A stretch of DNA of 64,000 nucleotides, taken from positions 832,676,160 to 832,740,159 of the forward strand of contig NC_081411.1 of NCBI RefSeq assembly GCF_030272615.1, written 5' to 3'. The DNA is from Cryptomeria japonica (lineage: Eukaryota; Streptophyta; Pinopsida; Cupressales; Cupressaceae). A program made the position numbers and the translations under genes. The notes beneath the pieces were generated by a model, which made no database searches, had not been told where the DNA came from, and saw only the letters and a program-made list of their open reading frames with translations. Below, piece by piece: positions 22,108 to 32,426 of the stretch (position 1 is the stretch's first letter; every line of letters starts with the position of its first letter).

Positions 22108-23170
22108 TGATGGACTTGAAAAGCACTGAGAGGGGGGGTGAATCAGTGACACCAAAAACCAAACTACTTTAAACACTAACCGATAGATGAACTTAACAAA
22201 TCTTTTAAACACAATGCATGTAATCCAAAATGATATAACAACATCCACAAAAGGTAAAGCATCCACCATAACACAAGTGTTTGTACGTGGAAAACCCAAA
22301 TAGGTAAAAACCACGGTGAGATGGAACTCACAAGTTAACTATCTGCAGTAATAGATAACTGACCGGTTAAGGTCTACAAAGTGCTCTACTAGGAGCAAAT
22401 CTTGTTAGAGATCCCAAAGCTTGATTAGAAGCTTATATCCTATTAGGAGTAACCTCGGTGGTGGATTTCAGAACCCAAACTAATGGATCACCTTGTTAAA
22501 GGATTTATACATTGAATCTTGTTAGAGCTTACCCGGCTAGGGGATTTGGTTCTACTGTAATGGTTAGAAAACAACAAGAATGGTTGATCTGTTCTGAGTA
22601 ACACATTACTTTCTTGATCAGATCCTTCTAATCATATTAAACACTTTTCTTCTACATATTCTGCAACTTAGCTTCTCACAACATAACACTTTCACTTATC
22701 ATATATCACACATAACATAATTCACTGTGATGTCAATATATAGGCCTTATGATTTCATGTCAACCTTAAGAAATCATAACATAATTTCCTAGGTGTAGTG
22801 TATCTGGACAAGTAACCATAACTCATCACAAAAATTACCGCCAAGCAGTCGGTGCTGGTCACTCATCACAAAAATCAACATATATCGGTTGGAACAATTA
22901 ATACCGGTTTGAATAAAACATATGAACCGTTGTCCTTGAATCTCCGCTTGATCTCCATCTTGATCTCCATCATTATGTCGACTTAGTATAACCACTGGTT
23001 GTCTCTTATGCACATACCGGTTAACACAGAGTACTGGTTAGAGATTAACCACTAAGTATACCGGTTGATAGTGTAAACAATTGAGGTTACATCGGTAGTC
23101 AAATATAATCATATGTGTGTGTGAGTGTTTCATCAATGACAACAAATGATGAATCATTATCAAGCCAACA
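22108..23170 (-). repeat. B2 5' LTR
   Basis: On the minus strand it runs from TGTTGGCTTGATAATGATTC (23170) to CTTTTCAAGTCCATCA (22108). It matches the B1 LTR, contains CTCACCGTGGTTTTTACC and a CACCCCCCCTCTCAG tract, and is followed by the primer site. Confidence 0.9.
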
Positions 23171-24785
23171 AAAATAAGTTCTAACTTGCTTTCCCAATTG
23201 ACATTCCTTACATACCAGATTATGAGGCTTCATAATCTTAGGTATATCTCTAACTACCTTTGTTGAACTAATCTTAACAATACAATCAAAATTAACATGA
23301 CACAGCCTCTTATTCCATAACCAACTCTCATCAATATGATCAATCAAACATGTCTTATTACCAATATTCAAGTGAAATATATTACCTCCAATCTGAGTAC
23401 CGGTTGCAATCTCCAAACCAGTTTTTTCAATGATTTTGCATTTTCTATCTTTAAACTGAAGTTGGAAACCCTTGTCCCCCAATTGACCAACACTTAAAAG
23501 ATTATGCTTTAAACCTTCTACATAATAGACATTATCAGTATTATGTTTTCCATCCAGAGAAATAATACCTCTACCTTTGATCATACATGCTTTGTCATCT
23601 CCAAATCTGACTTGACTGTCATTGTATTCTTGCAAGGACAAATTTTTTCTTTTATCTCCAGTCATTTGATGTGAGCATCCACTATTAATTACCCATTCAT
23701 CCTTGTCTTCAACTTTTGCTACCAGGGCCTTTTCTTCATTCTTGATAGCCAGTTCTAGTTCATCTTCCTTTAACGCATAGAACACCCATTCCTTTCCATT
23801 GCTGGATGCACTAGCAGAGTCTGTTGTTGCTTCATCCTCAGAATCATCACTTACTCCTTCCTCATCCGCTATGTAGCATTGTTTACTTTTCTTGAATCTA
23901 TATTTGTTATGATTAGGCTTAAATGATTTCTTAACTCTTTCCTCAAATCTTGCATTCCTTTCAGGACATCTAGATGCAAAATGACCAATCTTATTACGTG
24001 CAAAACATTTAAAAGGTTCTTTTCCTTCATACTTACTTCTTGTTAGTCCTTTAGGTACTCTTCTAGAAAATAAGGATTCAAGTTGCTCAAATTCTTCATC
24101 CTCTTTCCTTATATCTTCCAATTCCTTTGCATTTAAGGCATTCCAATCACTTTTGTTGATAGATGATGATGCATGAAAAGCAGGTTCAGACTTTACAGCT
24201 CCAGAAGATAATTTCCCAATCAAAATGTCTCTGTTAACTGAAGTGTTTGCCATTGTTCTCAGTTCATTAATTGCAGTTGCCTTCATCTTGTAAGCTGATG
24301 GAAGGGCTCTCAAGGCTTTGGAAACTATTTCATCTTCACTCAGAGATCCTCTACAACATTGAATTCCCATAACAATATCATTCTCTTTCGATAAATATAG
24401 CAATTATTATCTTCCATCTTCAAGTTTTCATACCTTACCTGATAACCATCAAGTTTAGCAATTTCAACAGTAGGATCACCTTCATTCAGAGTTTAAAATT
24501 TATCCCACATAAGATTTGCCAATGATTTATCAGTCAATCCCATGATTTGCTTATCAGCAAGTGCACACAAGAGGGCTTCTCTAGCTCTGCAATCATTTTC
24601 AATATTCTTGTTTAGGTTTGCAGGAGCAGGATTGCCAGATGCCGGATCATAAGGTGTATATCCTTTCCAAGACATCTAAGATGAGTCTCCATTTGGATTT
24701 TCCATATCCCATAATTTGTTCCATCAAGCTTAGGCATTTCTCTTCTAAAAATAGTTGCCGCTGGATTTGAAGTATTAGTTGCCAT
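23171..24785 (-). pseudogene. Element C gag-protease-integrase N-terminus, truncated and mutated
   Basis: ATG at 24785 starts MATNTSNPAATIFRREMPK, followed by KLDGTNYGIWKIQMETHL. Frameshifts near 24675 and 24390-24410 break gag. The zinc knuckle reads CFARNKIGHFASRC, with the second Cys replaced by Arg. The protease motif reads WVINSGCSHQMTG, where the catalytic Asp is Asn. It then runs through LWNKRLCHVNFD and VCKECQLGKQVRT, where B2 cuts it. The upstream gag core (NDCRAREALLCALADKQIMG) matches A. Confidence 0.88.
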
Positions 24786-24829
24786 AGGATCTACCTCAAG
24801 CGGTTAAGGTTCTGCAAAAGAGGACAAAA

Positions 24830-24841
24830 GCTTTGATACCA
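24830..24841 (-). other. Primer-binding site of element C
   Basis: TGGTATCAAAGC on the minus strand, two bases after the LTR; one base differs from the sites of A and B2. Confidence 0.82.
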
Positions 24842-24843
24842 AT

Positions 24844-26064
24844 TGTTAGGATAACCGATGAACAATTGAGAAGGGGGGTTTGAATCGGTTGTTAACGGAA
24901 TATATCAATCAAACCACTTAATAACCTATAACCGGAGCACATAAACATTGAATAGCGATAAGAAATAAAACTTAAGAATGAAACAGAGAATTAACACAAT
25001 GCAACCATACCACATAACACCATGATTTGTATGTGAAATACCCGATAAAGAGAAAAACCATGATGGGAAGCCTACCCACGGTCAGATGATAGTTCTGCAA
25101 AAAGTATGTGATACAATGAGGGGCCTGCACATGCAGGAAGGCACACTGCCTAGAGCGTACTACTCATTACAAAAGAGTCTCACTTACTACAGAGAGGTTA
25201 TAACCACCTCAAGATAATTGGACAATAATCTAGAATAATGAACTACCAGAGATAGCATTTACCATGCCTGATTACAGTCCCAGTTAAGCTCAATACCGGA
25301 GGCCTTTGACCTCTTCCTTAAACCCAATTCAATCGCCTATGATCGACCAAATCTCCTTCGCATATGATATTGCATTCCATGATCATGATGCACTTATTTC
25401 ATTCCCATACCATATCCAATGATCTACAATGAGATCTTACATCAATTTATACAGACCCTAAGGCCTAAACCAATTAGGTCGGCCACCTAAAGATATTATA
25501 ATAATATTATTACATAGATCCATATTACAATGATATGCTATGTCGGCTTAAGACCAAAACAACAATAACCAATCCATAAATCATCTCGGTAACGTGTAGA
25601 GAACATGTTAACATGATACCGGTCCATAACCTAGATAGGCACCAGACCTAATCTGGGTCCACCATGCCAAAGCAATGTCTTCAATCAGTTGAGGCACGAT
25701 CAAGGATCACCTTCTACATCCTGAATTCCATTTAGAAGCCGCACCAACACCACTTAGCATTCTGTCAAAGATTCTCAGTGAAAGATCTGTTGATTAAACC
25801 TTAAACCCATCTTGGTAAGGGTTTACAAAAGTGTATGATAGAATCTGATCACCAAGTCAATACCAACTGACCAAAACATGCTCCAAAAGCATGTAACACA
25901 TAAAACCAAACATACTCCATTGATCCAAACATGTCAGAAGTGTCCAACATATAGTTCCTTTTGCCGGTAACACAAGATCTTCTATCAGTAACCAAAGCCT
26001 GTTTGTCGGTAACCAAATCCATAACAGCTAGTGTTGACATCAATGATAAAACATCAATGCAACA
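24844..26064 (-). repeat. Element C 5' LTR
   Basis: On the minus strand it starts TGTTGCATTGATGTTTTATC at 26064 and ends GGTTATCCTAACA at 24844. It includes the near-palindrome region 26034-26049, the TGGTTTTTCTC...GGGTATTTCACAT block near 25030-25065 and the C-tract before the end. It resembles LTR K at 61.7-62.9 kb. Confidence 0.85.
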
Positions 26065-29000
26065 CATAATCAATTCGTCCATATTTCCAATAGTGGGATC
26101 ATCATCTATTCATATCTTTATTACAAACTCGATTGTAGTAGAGGTCAAGGACATCCCCAGGCCAATTTTCAAGTGGTATCCACATGTGGCTACCTTGGAA
26201 GATTCAGGTGGAGCATTTTCCTGTGTTCCAGAGGGAGTTGTCTATGTTGAAGATATTAGGGCATACATACACTATCACATTGAGGACTTGGGAACATCTG
26301 AAATAAAGGGCATGTACATGAGCGAGCTGATGGGAGAATCTAGAAAGATCAAACCAGCATACAAGCACATTAAAGACTTAGGGTTTACTGACATTCTAGA
26401 CATCCCAAAATTCAAAGATGAGATAATTAGGTATGTTTTGAGTAGAGTACATGGGGATTTTATCTGGTTAGATAGACCTTACAATATCACCAAGGAAGTC
26501 ATCAGGGCAATCACTGGTTTACCATCAGTTGGGCAACATCCAAATAAGAAGGTTTCGAATGATTATGTGAACAAAATCACTGACGTGACATCTGACAGGA
26601 GATCTATTAGAATAAACACTATTACCGACATAGACATCAGATTTGGTAGCATGATCATCAAGTATAAGGTAACTCAGTCAAACCAACTAAATTCTGTTTC
26701 CAGTTCCTGCATTTTCGCTACATACAAAATGATGAAAGAAAATGTGAAATTGGATCTATGCGGTTGGATGTTAGATGAGTTATTAATAAACCTAGGAAAG
26801 ATTAAGGGAGAAAAGAAAGGAACCTTCTGGTATGGCAACTTAATTGTCTGCTTAATGTTATTTTTCATGAATGACACACTAGGTTCTGGGAAAAGACAAT
26901 GGGCATTTGATATCCCAATAGGGAGACAATTGGAATAGTCAATTGCTACTTTAGGCAATCAGAGAGATGATAAAATATGGGGATATTTCAAGGGGTTTCA
27001 GAAATCTATGAAGTCTAGGGAAAGGGTTCCTAAGCATATTGTTGAAAAATATTCAACTAACATATGCTTCATGGTGAAGAAGGATGAAACACTTATGGAA
27101 GAGGTTAAGCCCTAGAAGATTTGGATTGAGGAAATGGGCTATGAAGTGGATGCACAGATTCTTGAGGTTTATGCAAAAATGTTGATTGATGCACCTATTG
27201 ATGAGGTAGAGAAGCCATGTGGTACTGCGAAACAAAAATCACAAGAGGTTGAAACAAAGTTCAATCGGAAGAAGAGAGAGAAGTAGGAAGGAAAAGCAAG
27301 CAAAGTTTTTGAGAAGGTCTCACAGGACATCAAAGCATTAATTGATGTTGTCCTAGAGAAAGGAAGGAAGAGGAAGAATCTAGAAGTACACATTGAGCCT
27401 GTTACAGCAGAGTCTAAATCTAAGGATGACACACCCTTGGCATTCAAGAGGGTTGTAAGGAAGAAAAAAAAGGAAACAAAAGTGGAAGCTAAAAAGCAAC
27501 CGGTTAGTAAGGTTACATTCAAAATACCAGCACAGAAGCAAGCACCAAAGGCAACACCTTCAGTTGCATCCGGTACTGCAAAGAGGAAGAAGAAGAGTGA
27601 CATCAATCTAGCAATTCAATCTGGTAATATGACTATCATTCCACCTAAAACTTGTGCAGAGTTAGTAGATGAAATCACTAAGGATGACATTTTAAATAAT
27701 GTATGTTTTTATTATGAACACTTAGAGTATGATGAACAAAGAGAGGTAGAGGAACCAATCTTATTATACTTGGATATTTATAAGAAAACCTTAATAGAAA
27801 TTGAAAACCAAATACCGACATAATTATATAATATTTTGGATGCTAGAAGACTGTCTGCAATGCAAGAAGATAATCATATTAAAATTCAAGAGTTATTATA
27901 TGTTTGTGTTACTATTGCTCCAAAGTAAATGGAAGGGACACAAGAGATGGCAGATAGAAAAGTCTTTAATAGTAAACATAGAATAACCAGTCTGATGCTA
28001 GGAAGGGTAAATGAAATAATAAAAGAGACTCAAAAAGCATGGGTTAAGTTCATTGGAGAGAACAGAGGATTCTTAACTTCACCGAAATCAAAGATAGACA
28101 TTGTAGACACCCCTATTGAAGGAAAAGGAAAGGGGATTATGGGTACTTCACCCTCAATTTTGAAAAACATTAAGATAGTGAAAATCAATCCCCCGGTAGA
28201 TACAAATTTATAGACAGATATTGAGATACTAGCTAATACAGAGAGTGAAAAAGTTAATGATGTACAAGATACTAATTTTGAGGATAATAGTCCTCTAGAT
28301 ACAAATGTATAGGTTGAGGTTACATTTCCTTGAGAGGAATCGACAGTTACAAAGACTGCACCAAGTGGCTAAGTTACCGGTGCAAGTGAGGAAGCCATAA
28401 AGGATAAATCATCATAGGAGAGGAAAGAAGAAACCAACAAAGAACCGGTAGTTGGTCCATCATTGTTGTCAATTGACACCTCGCAGGTTGTAAAGAAAAA
28501 ACATAGCAGAGATGAGTCCTACTGAATTCATGATGATGGTAGCACAAAAACTAATTAAGGAGGGATCTACAGATAAAGGGATTATTGATCAGTCAATTAT
28601 TGTTTTACACAGACTAGTCTCGAAGTGCAAGATTGACAATGAAGCGAGCCCATCTGGCACACTTAAGACAATTACTGAGCATATTTCAAAGGATTTTCAA
28701 TCCTTGCAACAAATTTCAAACCGGAAAGCATTGGAGAGGTTCACTCAAACTAAGAGAGCTGCATTTTATTGGGTGATTGAATCTGAGAAGAAGAAGATTG
28801 ATGAAAAGTTGAAACTAATAGATAATTATTTGAAGTAGTGTACAAATATTTATAGGGCATGTTGTAACACAAATATACTTACAGTTAATGTGGTTAAGAA
28901 GATAAAAGAATTTCAAGAGAAAATTACAAATATAGCTAATTCTTTTGATGGATTGACTTCATTGACTACATCCATTGATGGTCAAATTTTGATTTTGGAA

Positions 29001-29288
29001 GCCCAAATTTATGTTCTTGAGAAGGAAAGAGACAAAATTATAAGAAGAGCCAGAAGTCTAAGAGGCTTGGTGAGTTCCCGGTTGGACTCACTCAGTGTAC
29101 ATAAGAAAGAATGTATGGATATGGTGGGAAAGCACACACCAACAAAGGTAAATGAGAAAGAGTCATTTGCACATATATTAAGTGGACTTGTATCCATTTC
29201 TAGCACTTTCAAAACTAGTTGGGATACTTATCTTGAACTATTGGAGAAGGCCTATTCGGAAATTTTGAAATTTGTTAAGGTCCGGTAA
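26065..29288 (+). pseudogene. Element D aORF, divergent homologue, decayed mainly by in-frame stops
   Basis: The frame is kept from the C junction to about 28496. It contains GVVYVEDIRAYIHYHIEDLG, IIRYVLSRVHGDFIWLDRPY, NITKEVIRAITGLPSVGQ, the region KMMKENVKLDLCGWML and the WIEEMGYEVDAQILEVYAKM block, followed by a Lys-rich linker (27260-27600). In-frame stops are TAG at 26936, 27113, 27284, 28211, 28310 and 28415; TAA at 27821, 27926 and 28370; and TGA at 28331. A shift in an A-run near 28500 leads to a last section, 28512-29288, rich in helices (LEKERDKIIRRARSL), with TAG at 28836. The apparent upstream start in the C LTR is not native. Function unknown. Confidence 0.78.
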
Positions 29289-29352
29289 GATATTTTTGGG
29301 ATATTCATTGTCCAGTTTTTTGGATCTTTGACATTCTTTTTAGAATTTTTGA

Positions 29353-29560
29353 TGGCATTGATGTCAAAGGGGGAGTGATATAGGTGTGAAAAAGAATAGA
29401 AGGATTTGTATACATTAGGGGGAGATATGGAGATATGGGAGTATGGAGTATTTTACATTAATGAATATTCAGCTCAGGGGGAGCAAGTAGGATGGAACCG
29501 ACAGATGAAACCTTGACCATTTTTCACATGAGTGTTGCCATCAATGCCAAAGGGGGAGAT
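29353..29560 (+). other. Element D polypurine-tract region
   Basis: GTCAAAGGGGGAGTGATA (about 29363), TAGGGGGAGATATGG (about 29427), CAGGGGGAGCAAG (about 29475) and CCAAAGGGGGAGATTA before the LTR. The last is preceded by TGTTGCCATCAATGCCAAAG, identical to the matching sites of A and B1. Confidence 0.78.
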
Positions 29561-30503
29561 TATTGGAAATTGACACTCAATTGGTTGGTTTCACTATGTT
29601 GTCATTGATGGCAACATGGTATCTTATTCCGGCTTCATGTTTTGGTTCAATTGTGTACCGACAGACACTTCACAGACACTACATCGGCACTGACAGGAAA
29701 AAAGGATTTCTTTTGTTACTGACAATGCAGGTCGACATGGTTTAGAATATGGTTATCAGTATCGGAGGCCGACATCTCTTGGATCTGGCATCAACAATTG
29801 TTTTTAATATTTATGCATTCATGTTATCTAGTCGACATGCAATTTGATATTGTAATTATCTTTGTAAGCTGACATAAGGCATGATAAGTTGTATAGGGTA
29901 TATAGGTCAGTTGGATTAAATTATTTTTGTAATAGATAATGGACATGAATATAGACATGGTGATGGATATGTGAATACGAATAATGTGAAATATATCAGA
30001 GAGATTATGTATTTGAGAATACTTATGTAAGGGTTATTCCGGTAAAGGGTTTAGGGTTTCAGACTAGAACAAATAGATCTTAAACCAAAACTGTATTCTG
30101 GCATAGAAGATTCTATCTTAGCAGTTCAACACTTCTCCAGATTGTAGTCTGGATTTATATGTAGCCAGTGAGGCTCCATTTGTAATTGAGCAGTGTGCTC
30201 TAGGCTATAAGCCTTCCTGCAAGTGTGGGCCCCTGATATTTTGTAATATCTCTTCATATGACTAGTGGATTGATATTGTGGGTCATAAATCCCACCGTGG
30301 TTTTTCCTCTTTGAGGTTTTCTACATATAATTTTGTGTTATGATTCTCATTTATGTGATTAGCTTATTGGTTTCTTTCCTTCTTTCAATTTTATATGTAC
30401 CGGTATACCAGTTGGTGTATGCATGTTTTAATAAGGCTAAAATTTATCATTCTGGTATAACACTAATTCAACTTCCCCCCTCTCAGTGTTATTGGATTCC
30501 AAC
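29561..30503 (+). repeat. Element D 3' LTR
   Basis: It starts TATTGGAAATTGACAC (TG changed to TA) after the polypurine tract and ends TATTGGATTCCAACA. It contains TTGTCATTGATGGCAA (29599-29614), CCCACCGTGGTTTTTCCTC (about 30291) and a CCCCCCTCTCAG tract near 30475. Confidence 0.85.
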
Positions 30504-31397
30504 AATGGAATGCACTTTCATTCAGGCTCATTGCCTATAGCTCACTGCTTAATTACAAGATAGGGTTGCAACCCCGAAAGACTCACTGTACTACAAATGA
30601 GATCTAACAAAAAAAATGTATGAACTAGAATATAGCATCTACAAATGCTAGGAATTAGTTCTAGCTAGGCTCAAAATGATCTGTTGCAACTGATCTGAAA
30701 ACTGCTATGTTCTGCTCTGCTACTGAATACCAAATCCCCAAAACTCAAGATGTGCATGTGAAACTACGCTCAATTGCTCTCAAAATTATTTTTCTCACAC
30801 CTTTTATATTCAAAATTATCATCCAAGTCGATCTTATATATCTGCACCACCAAAATAGATCTCCATCAAGGCGGCTTCGCAAAACTGCAAAATATGAAAT
30901 GTGTAGTTTCATGTCGGCTCAAACCATCACAAATCCATATACTAGACCTAAAACATGTGATCAAAATCTTTACACGCAATGACACAAACTCCTTGAACAC
31001 AAAACCAATCACCAAAATCATCCCTTTAGTTCCGTAATACACATTAACAAACTTGTCCACGCAATAGCTCTTCTCTTCCGGGATCACTGGATACAGGACC
31101 AAGAATCATACACTAGAGTCAACATTGGAAACTAGAATTACAAGATGATATGTCTTAAACAACCAAGCGACTATCCCGATCACTGCAACCAAAACTACAT
31201 CACCGAAAATGAGTTGTGTTCACTAATCTGTACAATCTGTTCATACTTTGTCGAACTAATGCCTAAAGCCAATATGACTTCTGGTAGATCAAATCTATAG
31301 GCACCAGATAGGATTACTAAGCCGAGTTTCCATCAGTGACAACCCCTAAGTAATCTCCAAGCATCTAACATCACCAGAATAGTGTCTCTTGCCAACA
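30504..31397 (-). repeat. LTR E fragment, minus strand, interrupted by element D
   Basis: On the minus strand it starts TGTTGGCAAGAGACACTATT at 31397. It carries an AAGCAGTGAGCTATAGGCAA stretch near 30530-30550, like the GCAGTGAGCTCTAGGCTGTTGG of LTR A. Its far end is beyond the D insertion. This is the outermost recognisable layer of the nest. Confidence 0.65.
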
Positions 31398-32135
31398 AAA
31401 GAAGATATATATAGTTGGATATAAAACGGAGAGAAGGAAGAAGAATAGAGAGAGCCAAGAGAGGCTATGATTGTGAGCTATCAATTTTGTAAATTTTGTT
31501 TATTGACAAATTTTAATTCAATTTGTGAATCAATCAAATAGATATACAAAATTTGTTTGTGATTGGAATTAGCATTGAGAGTGTATTTTTTATTTGCATT
31601 ATTATCTATCTATAATTGACTACGTTCTCATATAGATTAAATAATCAATAAATATTTTATTACTCCATCCATCTTGATATGATGCATATTTTCATGAATA
31701 GAAAGAGAATCACATACCTTCTTACATAATTAGATAATGAGAAATAATGTTATGACATATCATTAGTGTAAGAGTTGGTATAGAATTCTCTATATCATGC
31801 AAGATAGGATGAATATTATAACCACCCAAGATATAGGCAATCCATGAAAGAATAAGAGAGAGAAGCAATGCTATTCTATCAATTATACAAAGGGGTTTGC
31901 TTGGTTATATAAGCCAAGGTGAACATAGGATGGCATAAGATTATGATACATCCCTTAATCTTATGAATTGACACATAAAGTGATAACTTATCATCGACTT
32001 AAGATGGAAAATGATACTATCCACTAAAAGTGGAAAGTATCATATTTGTTCCCTAATAAAACTTAAGTAATGTGTGTGACTAGGAACTAGGTGCCAAACT
32101 TGCTAGGTACACCACTAGGTACAATACCCCTTTTA
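31398..32135. other. AT-rich DNA, no gene recognised
   Basis: No ORF, RNA gene or clear repeat is visible. It may be the DNA into which the nest was inserted. Confidence 0.5.
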
Positions 32136-32410
32136 CACATGAGGGCTTCACTTGGTGAACTTGGGTTATATCATGTGCATTCATGGCATACTGAAGAATC
32201 CCCCTATTTTCAAAAAATATTGCCCTAAACTCCTTTTTTGTCACACCCTCCTAATACACAACCTAAATTAAAACCCCTCTATTTTCACTAGATATTGTAT
32301 TTTTTCATAGACCAAATTTAAAACCCCCCTATTTTCACTAGATAGGCAATATATTATTTTTCATGATGGGATATTAATCCCCCCAATATGAACACACATG
32401 ATATAATATT
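32136..32410 (-). mobile_element. MITE-like copy, inverted relative to 39436-39733, one end replaced
   Basis: Segments such as AGGGCAATATTTTTTGAAAA and GGTGTGACAAAAAAGGAG (minus-strand reading) match the complete MITE at 39436-39733. The intact end reads CACATGAGGGCTTCACTTGG. The other end stops at AATATTGC and is joined to a copia primer site. Confidence 0.7.
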
Positions 32411-32426
32411 GCTCTGATACCAATTG
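32411..32426 (-). other. Copia primer-binding site and LTR edge, minus strand
   Basis: On the minus strand, ...CCAACA AT TGGTATCAGAGC is the standard LTR-end/primer-site junction. The LTR would extend to the right from 32425, but I could not find its far end or the usual internal LTR blocks. Confidence 0.55.

Larger units (their letters stand above)
10576..23170 (-). mobile_element. Element B2, pol-less LTR retroelement with five-copy aORF array, 5' part
   Basis: Reading on the minus strand, a 1.06-kb 5' LTR (23170 to 22108) is followed by a primer site (22105-22094), a coiled-coil/CCHC gag, and then five aORF copies in tandem, until B1 interrupts at 10576. No protease, integrase, RT or RNase H lies between gag and the first aORF, so the visible part is non-autonomous. 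Its 3' end lies left of the window. B2 inserted into the pol of element C at 23170/23171. Confidence 0.85.
23171..26064 (-). mobile_element. Element C, Ty1/copia, 5' part (LTR, gag, start of pol)
   Basis: On the minus strand, the LTR (26064-24844) is followed by a primer site variant (TGGTATCAAAGC), gag and protease, and is cut in the integrase zinc region by B2 at 23171. The rest of pol lies left of the window beyond B2. It is homologous to element A; the GKHNTDNVYYVEGLKHNLLS block is identical in both. C itself interrupts element D at 26064/26065. Confidence 0.88.
26065..30503 (+). mobile_element. Element D, LTR retroelement, 3' part (aORF, polypurine tracts, 3' LTR)
   Basis: After the C insertion point, D shows an aORF, a 3' region with repeated polypurine tracts and a 943-bp 3' LTR. 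It is homologous to B in protein layout but clearly a different family by LTR sequence. It appears to be inserted in LTR E, since 30504 onward is minus-strand LTR sequence. Confidence 0.8.

Noticed and set aside
25961-26064. Apparent N-terminal extension (MPVTQDLLSVTKAC...) of the element D ORF
   Set aside because: This part is the minus-strand LTR of element C; the frame is open across the junction by chance.
26830-26900. Hydrophobic LIVCLMLFFMND and LVGLFFYFQNFLP stretches as env-like transmembrane segments
   Set aside because: Too short and internal to a conserved globular region; no signal peptide or fusion motif.
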